From a virus: a stretch of 54,415 bases of DNA. Below are positions 38,618 to 48,040 of the stretch, piece by piece; within the stretch, counting starts at the first letter, position 1, and every line of letters begins with the position of its first letter. The notes under the pieces are model-generated. The model worked only from the letters and a program-made list of their open reading frames with translations. It had not been told where the DNA came from and made no database searches. The stretch is from the IMG/VR virus record IMGVR_UViG_3300037153_000425, positions 1 to 54,415 of that record; one strand, written 5' to 3'. The position numbers and the translations under genes are program-made.

Positions 38618-40636
38618 ATGCCCGGCGCCCCCGACCGCGAGCTCCCGATTCCCGTGCGGCGCTTTCAGGGCACCATGCTCGCCATGGATCCTGCCTTCGT
38701 GCCGCTCGGCTGGGTCGCGCGGTGCGAGAATTGGGTCCCGGATCTGACGCTTGTCTTGAGCAAGCGGCGCGGGAGTGCGCCGTGGCAACGGTTGCCCGCG
38801 CCCGGCCGCGTTGATCCGCTCTACTACTGCAGCGGGAGCGACGGCACGCGCTACCTCTATTTCGTCGCCAACGATCAGCTCTACGTGTCGGTCAACGATG
38901 CGCCGATCGTCGCGGTCACAAACGGCGCCTTTTCTGCCGGACCGGTTGAAGATCTCCGCTACGGGATCACCGCCCTCGGCGATACGCTCTACATCGGCAA
39001 CGACGTCGATCCGATCAAGCAGGTCCCGCTCGGGGGCGATGCGGTCGATTTGGTGCCGCTCGCCCTCCTCGACGATACGGGCCAGGTCGCGACGGCGATT
39101 GCCGACGAGCTCGCCCGCGTGCTGGCTGGCACCTACAGTTACCGCTGGGCGACCTACCACGGGCCGACGCAGCGGTGGACGCAGGTGGGGCCGGTGCGCA
39201 CCGTGACGACGGCGGGCAGCGGCCGCCAGCGGCTCGGCTTCCGCGCCCCGACCGTGGCCCTCGCGACGGGCGAGCTCTATCACCTCTTCCTCGCCGGCGT
39301 GGATCAAGAAATTGAGGGCGCGCACGACCAAACGCCCGCCGGCCTCCCGGCCTCAAGCGGCGCCGACCAATTCGCCTTGTGGGACGATCCCGCGGTCGAA
39401 TCGGCCACCGTGCCGATTCCCTCGACGGTCGTGCGCCGCGGCGCCCACCTGATCGCGCATCGCGGGCGCCTCTGGGGCGCCGGCGGGCTCGACGCGACGG
39501 CGCGGCGCGTGTGGGCGACCAACGTGCTGGTCCCCGGGCTCGAGCAATCGCTCTTCGAGCAAGGGCTCTTTTTCCCCGCCGGCGCTGTGACGCCCGACTT
39601 GGGCGGCCCCGTGACCGCGCTCGCGGTCGCGACCTTGTCCTCGACGAATCGGAGCCCGACCTCCCCGCTCGCGCTGATGACCGAGACGTCGACGTGGCTC
39701 TATTTCGGCGACCCCGTCGACGATCCCGGCGCGACGCTCGTCCAGATCTCCGACGAGGTCGGCTGTCCCGGCGACCGCACGGTGGCCTCCACGCCGCTCG
39801 GCATCGTCTTCTGCGGCAAGCGGAGCGTCTATCTGCTGACGCCGCAGCAAGCCGAGCCGAAGGATATCGGGTGGCCGATCGAGCCGGCCATCCGCGCGGT
39901 GCCGGTGCCCGAACGGACGCAGTGCTGGGCGATCTACCACCGCGGCTTCTACAAGCTGGCGCTCGTGCCGGCGGGCGGGACGACGCCCACGGAACAATGG
40001 TGGCTCGACCTCCGCCACGGCCTCGGCGATCCGCCGAATTGGTGGGGGCCGCATACGACGCCGGGCTATAGCGCCGCCACGCGAGCGACGAATCATCCGG
40101 CCGAGGAAGACCGCGCGTGGGCGGCGCAAGACAGCTCGGTCGCCTTTTTTGTCCTCTTGGATCAAGCCGACCGCTACACGGACCCGGTCGGGCCGCGCTC
40201 GGGCGGGCAGTGGAACGTGGCCCATTGGAACGTGGACGACTGGGCGCAGGAGGTCGCCGTGCCAATTGTCTCGCGGATCATCACCGCGGACCTGGACGGC
40301 GGCGCCCCCTTGACGCCGAAAATCGCGAAACGCGCGCGCATCGTCGCGCACGTGTTCGAGACGACGTCGCTCGGCATCACGGTGACGGCGGATCATAGCT
40401 ACGGCGCCGCGGGCACGCTCCGCGTGCCGATTGCGCTCGGCGACGTGTGGGACACGGCCGACTGGGACACCGCGGAATGGGCCATGCAGCAGTGGATCCT
40501 GAGCGAGTTCGAGTGCCCGGTGCCCGAGCCCCGTGGGCGGCAGTTTTCCGCCGTGCTGACTCACGTCGACCCGAATCCATGCGATCTCCGTGATTTCGAG
40601 CTCCGCGTGCAACCCTCCAGCCGCGAGACGCAGTAA
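38618..40636 (+). CDS. Tail nozzle / DNA-stabilisation-like virion protein
   Basis: 672 residues, same length as the gene at 654-2672, with scattered substitutions and no indels. Stop and next start overlap by one base (taATG), closer than in the left element, where one extra base separates them. Confidence 0.6.
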   Translation: MPGAPDRELPIPVRRFQGTMLAMDPAFVPLGWVARCENWVPDLTLVLSKRRGSAPWQRLPAPGRVDPLYYCSGSDGTRYLYFVANDQLYVSVNDAPIVAVTNGAFSAGPVEDLRYGITALGDTLYIGNDVDPIKQVPLGGDAVDLVPLALLDDTGQVATAIADELARVLAGTYSYRWATYHGPTQRWTQVGPVRTVTTAGSGRQRLGFRAPTVALATGELYHLFLAGVDQEIEGAHDQTPAGLPASSGADQFALWDDPAVESATVPIPSTVVRRGAHLIAHRGRLWGAGGLDATARRVWATNVLVPGLEQSLFEQGLFFPAGAVTPDLGGPVTALAVATLSSTNRSPTSPLALMTETSTWLYFGDPVDDPGATLVQISDEVGCPGDRTVASTPLGIVFCGKRSVYLLTPQQAEPKDIGWPIEPAIRAVPVPERTQCWAIYHRGFYKLALVPAGGTTPTEQWWLDLRHGLGDPPNWWGPHTTPGYSAATRATNHPAEEDRAWAAQDSSVAFFVLLDQADRYTDPVGPRSGGQWNVAHWNVDDWAQEVAVPIVSRIITADLDGGAPLTPKIAKRARIVAHVFETTSLGITVTADHSYGAAGTLRVPIALGDVWDTADWDTAEWAMQQWILSEFECPVPEPRGRQFSAVLTHVDPNPCDLRDFELRVQPSSRETQ

Positions 40637-41595
40637 TGGCGCAAATCCCCCGCCCGCCGAAACAGGGCGCCGTCACAACCTACGTCGCGAAGGTGGCGGC
40701 GGGCTATCCGCACATCTTGGCCGGCGAGGTCGACGCGGACCTCGATACGATCTACGGCGCCTGGAACAGCGGCGCCGATACGGTCAACATCCGCGACGGC
40801 GCCATCACGAGCGCGAAGCTGGCCGCCGATGCGGTCGGCCCCCGCGAGCTCCAGGATAGCGGCGTCGGCACGACGAATCTCGCCACCGGCGCGGTGACGA
40901 CGCCGAAGATCGCCGACGGCGCGGTGACGGATCCGAAGATCGTGAGCGTCGCGTGGGCGAAGGTGACCGGACCGCCCGGGAGTTTCGCGCCGAGTGGCCC
41001 CGCGGGCGGCGACTTGCAGGGCACGTATCCGTCGCCGCAACTTCGCGACGGCGCGGTGACGGGCGCGAAACTGGCGCCGGGTGCCGTGACGGCGACGACT
41101 CTCGCGGCGGATTCGGTGGGCGCGCGCGAGATTATGGACCTGACGGTCGGCACCGCCGAGCTCGCCGACGGCGCGGTGACGCGCGCGAAGCTGGCCGCCA
41201 CGGCGACGAGCGGGGCGAGTGTCTCGGCAGCGAATCCGACGGGCTTTGTCCTCAGTACCGCAGGCGTCTGGACGACGTATGTCACGCTGCCGAGCCTGAC
41301 GACGCGCGGCGGCCCGGTGCTCCTGCTCGCGAATGCCGCGACGAGTGTGACGGCGCTCGCCGCCGCGGCGGCGTGTAACGCGCGCTGGCTGCGCGATGGG
41401 GTCTCGATTGCGGCGGCCTCGTGGTTTCTCTGCGCGCCGGCACCGAACGCCGTGGCCCTCCCCGGGCTCCACTGGATCGACGTCGCGCCGGCCGGGGCGC
41501 ATGTCTATGTCTATCAGGTGTTGGCCGGGACGGCCGCTACGATTGTGAGCTCGCCGCAAGCCGTCACCGGCTTCGTGGCGATGGAGATCGGCTAA
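40636..41595 (+). CDS. Tail fibre protein 1
   Basis: A 319-residue homologue of 2674-3705. The anchor is conserved. The shaft has fewer A-D-G-A-V-T-x-x-K repeats: one block is missing after residue 85 relative to the left copy, and part is rebuilt as G-A-V-T-G-A-K-L. The 115-residue tip differs strongly. It is a clear case of shaft-length variation plus tip divergence. Confidence 0.7.
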   Translation: MAQIPRPPKQGAVTTYVAKVAAGYPHILAGEVDADLDTIYGAWNSGADTVNIRDGAITSAKLAADAVGPRELQDSGVGTTNLATGAVTTPKIADGAVTDPKIVSVAWAKVTGPPGSFAPSGPAGGDLQGTYPSPQLRDGAVTGAKLAPGAVTATTLAADSVGAREIMDLTVGTAELADGAVTRAKLAATATSGASVSAANPTGFVLSTAGVWTTYVTLPSLTTRGGPVLLLANAATSVTALAAAAACNARWLRDGVSIAAASWFLCAPAPNAVALPGLHWIDVAPAGAHVYVYQVLAGTAATIVSSPQAVTGFVAMEIG

Positions 41596-42290
41596 TGGCC
41601 GTTACGCGACCGCTCAAAGAGGGCAGCGTCACCACCTATCAGCAAAAGGTCGCCGCCGGCTTTCCCGACATCCTCGCGAGCGAGATGGACGCCGACCTCG
41701 ATACGATTTACGCGGCCTGGAATGGCGGCGTCGCGACCGCGAACTTGATCGACGGCTCGGTGACGACGCCGAAATTGGCGACGGCCCCGAACGGCGCCGG
41801 CACGGCGAATCTCAACGATCTGGCGGTGACCACGGCCAAACTCGCCGACGGCGCCGTCACGTGGCCCAAGCTCACGCTCCAGAGTTATGCCCGGGTGCAT
41901 CGCAACGCGGCACTCAGTATCCCGAACAATGCACAGACGGCCATCACCTTCGACACGATCGAAACCAATGTCGGCGGCCTGTTTGTGGCCGGCAGCCCGG
42001 ATCGGTTCACGATCCAGCAAAACGGCGTCTATCTCTTTGGCGGCGTGTGCGGGCTCGCGGGCGCCGCAGGGGGCGCCAATCGCCTGCTCTTTATCCAGCT
42101 CGCCGGCGCCAACCTCGTCGAGCAATCGGGGCCCGTCGGCCCGACCGTCTTTTTCGCCATGAGCACTATTGCCGCGCTGACGGCGGGCCAAGCCATGCAA
42201 CTCATCGTGTATCAAGATTCTGGCGGCGCGCTCGCGCTGAACGTCGCCGGCACGCCGCAGCCCACCTTCTGGATTGCGCGGATGGCGTAA
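41595..42290 (+). CDS. Tail fibre protein 2 with C1q/TNF-like tip
   Basis: A 231-residue protein. The N-terminal anchor (KVAAGFPDILASEMDADLDT) matches 3720-4886. A short A-V-T-T-A-K-L-A-D shaft follows. The 145-residue tip (ARVHRNAALSIPNNAQTAIT, then G-V-Y-L-F-G-G-V) has the strand order of C1q/TNF-like trimeric heads and is unrelated to the left copy's tip. Confidence 0.65.
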   Translation: MAVTRPLKEGSVTTYQQKVAAGFPDILASEMDADLDTIYAAWNGGVATANLIDGSVTTPKLATAPNGAGTANLNDLAVTTAKLADGAVTWPKLTLQSYARVHRNAALSIPNNAQTAITFDTIETNVGGLFVAGSPDRFTIQQNGVYLFGGVCGLAGAAGGANRLLFIQLAGANLVEQSGPVGPTVFFAMSTIAALTAGQAMQLIVYQDSGGALALNVAGTPQPTFWIARMA

Positions 42291-42466
42291 TGACGCGCGC
42301 GATGGTCACGGCCCGCCGCGCCGCACTGCAGGCGGAGCTACTCGAGGCGATGCGCGCGGTTGAGCGCTATCGCGGTGCGCTGGCCGTTCTCGACGAGTTG
42401 CTCCTGGTGCCCGACCCGGCGCCGGAGCCGGACGCCGCCGGGCGCCCGCTCGAGGCGGTCGCATGA
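42290..42466 (+). CDS. Small helical protein, 58 aa
   Basis: Homologue of 5118-5294 with the same length and end (P-L-E-A-V-A). Its start overlaps the fibre stop. The zinc-ribbon gene that precedes it in the left element is absent here. Confidence 0.6.
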   Translation: MTRAMVTARRAALQAELLEAMRAVERYRGALAVLDELLLVPDPAPEPDAAGRPLEAVA

Positions 42467-43086
42467 TCCGCCCCGCCGTCTTCGCCGACGTGCCGGGGCT
42501 CCGCCGCCTCTACGCGGCGCTGGTCGCCGAGCTCGCGGCCACGCATGCCGTCTCGTACCCTGCGTACGGCGCGGACGACCTCGATAGCTTTACGCTCTTG
42601 CAGGCCCGGCGGCTGGTCGAGGATCCGACGTGGCTCACCTACGTGGCGACGGACGACGCGACGGGCGACGTGGTCGGGTTTCTCGGCGGCGAGGTCTCTG
42701 AGCGGGCCCTCGGCGAGCCGCGCGTGTTTGCGGCCGCGCATTGGCTCTATCTCGCACCGACGCATCGGGGCCGTGGCCTGGCCCGCGCGCTCGCCCTCCG
42801 CGGCGTGGAGGATCTGGCAGCGCTCGGCGTGACGCACGTTGAGGTCGCGGCGGTCACAGGCGACAGGCAATGGCACGCGCGCGGCTGGCTCCCCTATCTC
42901 GTGCACTACGCCTTGCCCCTCGCCGCGGTCCGCGCCGGCGTCGTCGAGCGCCCCGCCGTCGATCCCACACCGACGGCCCCGGCGGCGCCGGCCCCTGTCC
43001 CCGCCGTGCCGCGGGCGCCCCGGAAGCGCCGGCGGCGGCGGCGCCCCGCGCCCACGCCGCGGCTCATTGCCGGAGGCCGGGCATGA
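42463..43086 (+). CDS. GNAT-family acetyltransferase 1
   Basis: A 207-residue homologue of 5291-5914 with the acetyl-CoA loop H-R-G-R-G-L-A-R-A-L near residues 103-112 and the same Pro/Ala linker and arginine cluster at the C-terminus. Conservation of the basic tail through divergence argues that it is functional. Confidence 0.75.
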   Translation: MIRPAVFADVPGLRRLYAALVAELAATHAVSYPAYGADDLDSFTLLQARRLVEDPTWLTYVATDDATGDVVGFLGGEVSERALGEPRVFAAAHWLYLAPTHRGRGLARALALRGVEDLAALGVTHVEVAAVTGDRQWHARGWLPYLVHYALPLAAVRAGVVERPAVDPTPTAPAAPAPVPAVPRAPRKRRRRRRPAPTPRLIAGGRA

Positions 43087-43601
43087 GTCACATGATCCGC
43101 ACCGCCGAGCCGGGCGACCGCCAGGCGCTCGAGACGTTGCTCGCCGCCCTCATGCGCGAGCATCAAGCCGGCTTTCCCGCGGCCTATCCCCGCTTCCACC
43201 CCCTCGAGGCCGCCGCCTATCTCGCCGCGGGCTATGCCGCGCGGCTGTCGCAGGATCCCAGCCTCGTCGTCGTGCTGGCCGTCGACCGTGCGCCCGTGGG
43301 GTTGCTCGTGGGGGAAGTGCGCGCGCGTGCCGTCGGCCGGCCGGCGACGGTGTGTTTCGTCGAGTGGTTCTATGTCGAGCCGCCCGACCGGGGGCAAGGC
43401 ATCGGCCGGGAGCTCGTACGCGCGGGGGTGCGCATCCTCCACGCCTACGGCGTCACCCACATCGAGATTGCGAGCGTGCCCGGCGACCGACAATGGCAGC
43501 GGCGGGGCTGGCGGGAAACGGCGCGCCACTATGTCGCCCCGGTCGAGCACGTCACCGCCTGGGTCGGCCTCGAGGAGGATCCCCATGCCCCCGCACGATA
43601 G
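43083..43601 (+). CDS. GNAT-family acetyltransferase 2
   Basis: A 172-residue homologue of 5911-6423. Acetyl-CoA loop D-R-G-Q-G-I-G-R-E-L near 105-114. Coupled to GNAT 1 by ATGA and to the next gene by overlap, as in the left element. Confidence 0.75.
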   Translation: MSHMIRTAEPGDRQALETLLAALMREHQAGFPAAYPRFHPLEAAAYLAAGYAARLSQDPSLVVVLAVDRAPVGLLVGEVRARAVGRPATVCFVEWFYVEPPDRGQGIGRELVRAGVRILHAYGVTHIEIASVPGDRQWQRRGWRETARHYVAPVEHVTAWVGLEEDPHAPAR

Positions 43602-44913
43602 TCGCCGGTACCATCGCACGCGGCCGCCGACGTTTACCCGGGCGTACGGGCAACAAACGACGACGCCGGTCACGCGCTCGCCGTTTGGCGGCTTGCCGTA
43701 CCAAGTGGCCGGGCGCATCAATCGCCAGCAGCTCTCGCCGCTCTTGATGGGGCTCGGACTCGGCGTCGGGCCGAAAGCGCAAAAACTGCAGCAGCAAATC
43801 ATGAGCGGCCAAGCGCAGGGGCCGCTCGCGGCGGCGATTCGCGGCGTGCAGCAATTCGCGCCGGGCGTGATTGGCGGCGCGCAGGACATCGGGCAACAGA
43901 TGTCGCAGCAAGGCGCCGATGCGGTCAGACAGTTGCAGGCGTCGATTAGCGCGGCGCAGACGGCGATGCCGCAGTATCAGCAAGCCGTCAACCAAGGGCT
44001 CGCCGCCACGCAGGGCGCGCTCGGCGGCGCGCAGGATCTCTACGGGCAAGCGGCCGCGATGCTCCCCGGACTCCAGCAAACCGCGGCGCAAGGCACGCAA
44101 GGCGCGCAGCAAGCGTTAGGCGCCGCGCAGGGCTACCTGACCGGGCCGCAGATGCAGGCCGCGCAAGCGCAGCTCGCGCGCGCGCAAGGGCTCCTCGGCG
44201 GCGGGGCCGCGGAGGCCGGCGGCGCGCAAGCGCTCGACCTCGCGCAACGCTACGCGCAGCAAGCCGCGTCGCCGATTGCCAACGAGGACCTCTACCAGGC
44301 GGCCTCCCGGCGCGTGATGCAGCAGATTCAACCCGGGCTCGCCGCGCGCGGCTTGGAGGCCGGCGGCGCCGGCGCGCAGCTCTCGGCCGACACGCAACGC
44401 GATCTTGCGATGCAGTTTGCTGCGAATCAAGCGGCGCAGCGGCAAGCGGCCTTGCAGGGCTTGCAGGGCGCCGCGAGCGGGCTCGGCAATCTCCAGAGCC
44501 AGGCGCAGCAGAATGTCGGCGCCGCGGCCTCGGGGCTCGGCAACCTGCAAGCGCAGGGGTTGCAGGGCTTGCAGGCGGCGAGCCAGGGCGTGCAAGGCGC
44601 CGCGCAGAATCAAGCCGCCCTCGGGCAATCTATGATCCCGTATTTGCAGGCGATTCAGCAGGGCGCGCAGAATGTCGGGGGCGCCGCGCAGCAGGGCGCG
44701 GGGATGCTCATGGCGGGCCCCGAACTCGCCGGGCAGCAAGCGGCCGCCGTCAATCAGCTCGGGCAAACCCTCATGAATCAATACAACCTCCCCATGCAGG
44801 CATCCGGCAATCTCATGAACTTGCTCACCGCAGGCCTGTCGCCGGGCTTGCAGATGCTCGGCGCGACCGCGCCGACCACGGCCTCGTCGAGTAAGCAGTC
44901 GAACATCCTATGA
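43585..44913 (+). CDS. Gln/Ala/Gly-rich internal virion protein
   Basis: A 442-residue homologue of 6413-7846, from ATG 43585 with GAGGAGG upstream. It keeps the DSRRYHRTRPPTFTRAYG tag exactly, while the Gln/Ala-rich repeat region is shorter, so the tag is more constrained than the body. Confidence 0.65.
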   Translation: MPPHDSRRYHRTRPPTFTRAYGQQTTTPVTRSPFGGLPYQVAGRINRQQLSPLLMGLGLGVGPKAQKLQQQIMSGQAQGPLAAAIRGVQQFAPGVIGGAQDIGQQMSQQGADAVRQLQASISAAQTAMPQYQQAVNQGLAATQGALGGAQDLYGQAAAMLPGLQQTAAQGTQGAQQALGAAQGYLTGPQMQAAQAQLARAQGLLGGGAAEAGGAQALDLAQRYAQQAASPIANEDLYQAASRRVMQQIQPGLAARGLEAGGAGAQLSADTQRDLAMQFAANQAAQRQAALQGLQGAASGLGNLQSQAQQNVGAAASGLGNLQAQGLQGLQAASQGVQGAAQNQAALGQSMIPYLQAIQQGAQNVGGAAQQGAGMLMAGPELAGQQAAAVNQLGQTLMNQYNLPMQASGNLMNLLTAGLSPGLQMLGATAPTTASSSKQSNIL

Positions 44914-45497
44914 CGGACGACTCGCGGCGCTATCATCGCATGCGGCCACCGCGGTTGGCGCGCGGCTACGGCATGCTCGGCGCGCTCGGGAGCGGGATTG
45001 CCGACGCCGCGGGCGCCGTCGGCAGCGGGCTCGAGAGTGCGGCGAGCTCGGCGCTTGGCGGGGCCGGGAGCACGGCCCTCGGCGGGCTCGAGAGTGTCGG
45101 GCACGGGCTCCAATCGCTCTTTACCTCGGGCGGCGGCGAGGCCGGCAACCTCGCTGCGCTCGGGCAAGCGGTACCCCAAGGCGTCGAGCTCGCGGGCCCG
45201 AGCTCGACCTTTGCCGGCCCCGGGTTTCTCGGGAGCGTGATGCAGGGCTTTACGCACGGGCCGGCGCAACTCGCGAATCCGAGCGCGGGCACGTCGCTTG
45301 GGACGGGTGTCGGGCAGCTCTTGAGCACGCTCGACCAGCTGAATGCGGGTCGGCAAGGCGGGATGTCCTTGCAACCGATTGTCGGGGGGATCACCGGGGC
45401 GCTGGGGCAGCGCCCGAAACTGACCAACACCGCACCGCCCCCGATGGGGCCGGGCCCGATCATGGGGATGCTGGGGCAGCTCTTTAAGGGCTTCTAG
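44910..45497 (+). CDS. Small virion protein with the shared DSRRYHR tag
   Basis: A 195-residue homologue of 7855-8448. The tag is D-S-R-R-Y-H-R-M-R-P-P-R-L-A-R-G-Y-G, slightly diverged. One glycine-zipper block is missing and the C-terminus differs. Starts by ATGA overlap. Confidence 0.6.
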   Translation: MTDDSRRYHRMRPPRLARGYGMLGALGSGIADAAGAVGSGLESAASSALGGAGSTALGGLESVGHGLQSLFTSGGGEAGNLAALGQAVPQGVELAGPSSTFAGPGFLGSVMQGFTHGPAQLANPSAGTSLGTGVGQLLSTLDQLNAGRQGGMSLQPIVGGITGALGQRPKLTNTAPPPMGPGPIMGMLGQLFKGF

Positions 45498-48037
45498 TGG
45501 ACAGTCCTGTTTTCAATACGATCAAGAACGTGGCCGGCTACGGCGTCGGCACGTTGGCGGCGCTCGACACGATCAAGTCGGGCGGGCTCGGATCGTACTT
45601 GATGAACCGCCAACGGCTCATGAGCGACCCGGGCTTTCGCGCGTCGCTCGCCGGCTCGCCGTTCGCGGCGGGCGTGTTTGGCGTGTCGGGCGATACGGGC
45701 CCCGCGCCCGCAGCGCCGTCGCTCCCGGCGGCCGCCACGGGCGGCATCGCGCAACCCGCCGACATGGTCGGCCCGCCCGCGCCCAGCGTCCAGGTCGCCG
45801 CGCCCGGGCAAGCGGCACCCGGCCAGCTCCCGGCGCCGACGGCCGTCAACGTACCCGGCTATCTGCCCGGGACGCCGCGGGCGTGGATGCCGAACTTGCC
45901 GCCCTACGATCCCGAGGAGGCGCTCAAGCAGCAAGCGCTCGCCTCGCAGCAGGTCGCGATTGGCGCCGGCAGTCCGCTGCAGGCGGGCATCGCCAAGATG
46001 CAAGCGGGCATCATGCCGACCGAAGGCGAAACCAAGGCCGTGCTCGGGCAAGCGGCGGGGATTCAACGGGCCGCCGGCCCCGGCTCGACGGTCGGCGTCA
46101 AGCTCCCCGGGATGACGGTGCAGATCGGCTCGCCGTACAACTTCTCGGCGGTCGGCTCCGACGAGTACCCGAGCTATCAAGTCGCCGCCGCTGCCGCCGC
46201 GGCACGCAACGCGCAGCTCCCGCCGGGGAGCGCCGGCTGGACGGTCGTGCCCTCGGGCCGCGGCACCTTCTTGATTGCGCCGCCGCCGAGCGGGCAGCAA
46301 CAATTGCCGACGACCCCACCCGCGCCCGAATTTCGCGGCGGCGCAGCGACGCAAACGCCGACGACCGGCGGGCCGCCCGCCACCGTGGCGACCCGGACGA
46401 ACAACCCCGGGAACATCAAGGACGGCCCGTTTGCGCGCTCGCAACCTGGCTACGTCGGCGCCGGGCCCGTGGCGACGGATGGTGGCCGCTTCGCCGTGTT
46501 CGATTCGCCCGCCTCGGGCTTTGCCGCGCAGGGCAATCTGTTAACCGGCCCCGCGTATCGTGACCTCACCATCGGCGACGCGATGCACAAGTGGTCGAAT
46601 GGTGGCTACGGCGGCGAGATCGTCGCGCCGCTCGGGATCGACCCCACGCGCACGGTCGGATCGCTCACGCCCGACGAGCTCCGCGGCGTCACGCTCACCC
46701 AAGCGCATCGCGAGGGCTATTCATTCGGCGGGACGCAGCCAGCGACGCCGCCCGTCCAGGTGGCGCGCGAGACGCCGCCCGCGCCCCCACCGCAACCCGC
46801 CGCACCCGCACCCGCACCCGCGCCCGCACCGGCACCCGCAGCCGCGCCAACGCCCGCGCCAGCTCCCGCCCGCCCGGCTCCACCGGCCCCCGCGCCGGCC
46901 CGGCCCGCACCGCCAGCGGCGGCACGCCCCGCGGTGCGCCCCGCGCCCGCCGCACCACCACCGCCCGCGCCGGCGTGGCAACAAAACCCCAATGAGGTCG
47001 TCCCGCATGTGATCGTGCCCGCGCCGCGGGTGGGCTATCCCTCGGCCGCATTCGGGGGCGAGACGCCGCCGACGGTGCCCATGCCGACCACGACGCTCCC
47101 GCCGCCCAACGCCGCGCTCGAGGCCGCCGCGACGCCGCCGGCGCCGCTCGCACCGGGGACGATTCCGGTCGACCCCGGGACCGGGCTCCCGCAGACGGGT
47201 AAGACGGTCGAGTCACAGGGCGGCACGCAAACGTACACCGCGCCGAGTCTCGGGACCGGCAAAGAGGCGTTGTGGGCGAGGAATGCCGGCATCACGGATT
47301 GGCGGCTCGCCAAGCCGGACCAGATCGCCAACTACGAGGCGCAGGAGCGCGCGTGGAATCTCCAAAACAAGCTGGATGACGCCAACGTGCAACGGCTTCG
47401 TCGCGGCATGAGCGACGGGGACGCGGAGGGCTTACGGACGCTCATGGATCTCCGCGACAATCTCAACGCCTTTACGGCCGTCTACGATACCCCCGAGAAG
47501 CGCGCGCAATTCATCGGCCGTCGCAACTGGGTTACGCAAAATGTGCAGACGGAGATTAACTGGCCGGGCTCCGAGAAGATTGCCGATTTCCGCTCCGCGC
47601 TCGCCCCATTCTCATACGACACCCTCAACGACAAAGACTCGCCACTCAAAGGCGACCTCGTCAGCCTCAAAGCCTCGGCGCCGAGCGGGAGCGAGAGCCC
47701 AGCGCAATTTGAGAGTGACCTCCAGAAATTGCGTGACCGCATCGAGACGAAGATCTTTCAGCGGACCGCATTCGTCGGGATGCCTGAGAGTGAGATTACC
47801 GCCGCCCGCATCAACGCCGCGACCGACCAATGGCAGGAAGCACGCACGGCGGCCCGCGTGCGCGCGGCGCAGCAAGCCAGCGAGGGCGCGACGCCACCAC
47901 CGCCCGCCGCGCCGGGGCCACCGCCGGCGCCAGCGAGCGCGCCGCCGCCGGCCACCGCATACGCTGAGCCGCCCCTGGGCCCGACCGGGGCGACGCCACC
48001 GCCCGCGCCGACGTGGCAACCGAATTGGATTCGCTAG
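45497..48037 (+). CDS. Large ejected virion protein with NNPGNI-type muramidase-like domain
   Basis: An 846-residue homologue of 8450-10972 with the same N-terminal 270 residues. In the central slot (about residues 295-415) it has T-R-T-N-N-P-G-N-I-K, then G-R-F-A-V-F-D-S-P-A-S-G-F and an H-K-W-S-N-G-G-Y segment, a pattern seen in phage lytic-transglycosylase/structural lysozyme domains. A long Pro-Ala linker (about 420-495) follows. The C-terminal 220 residues are diverged but alignable in plan. Same job as the left copy with a different peptidoglycan enzyme. Confidence 0.7.
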   Translation: MDSPVFNTIKNVAGYGVGTLAALDTIKSGGLGSYLMNRQRLMSDPGFRASLAGSPFAAGVFGVSGDTGPAPAAPSLPAAATGGIAQPADMVGPPAPSVQVAAPGQAAPGQLPAPTAVNVPGYLPGTPRAWMPNLPPYDPEEALKQQALASQQVAIGAGSPLQAGIAKMQAGIMPTEGETKAVLGQAAGIQRAAGPGSTVGVKLPGMTVQIGSPYNFSAVGSDEYPSYQVAAAAAAARNAQLPPGSAGWTVVPSGRGTFLIAPPPSGQQQLPTTPPAPEFRGGAATQTPTTGGPPATVATRTNNPGNIKDGPFARSQPGYVGAGPVATDGGRFAVFDSPASGFAAQGNLLTGPAYRDLTIGDAMHKWSNGGYGGEIVAPLGIDPTRTVGSLTPDELRGVTLTQAHREGYSFGGTQPATPPVQVARETPPAPPPQPAAPAPAPAPAPAPAAAPTPAPAPARPAPPAPAPARPAPPAAARPAVRPAPAAPPPPAPAWQQNPNEVVPHVIVPAPRVGYPSAAFGGETPPTVPMPTTTLPPPNAALEAAATPPAPLAPGTIPVDPGTGLPQTGKTVESQGGTQTYTAPSLGTGKEALWARNAGITDWRLAKPDQIANYEAQERAWNLQNKLDDANVQRLRRGMSDGDAEGLRTLMDLRDNLNAFTAVYDTPEKRAQFIGRRNWVTQNVQTEINWPGSEKIADFRSALAPFSYDTLNDKDSPLKGDLVSLKASAPSGSESPAQFESDLQKLRDRIETKIFQRTAFVGMPESEITAARINAATDQWQEARTAARVRAAQQASEGATPPPPAAPGPPPAPASAPPPATAYAEPPLGPTGATPPPAPTWQPNWIR

Positions 48038-48040
48038 CTG

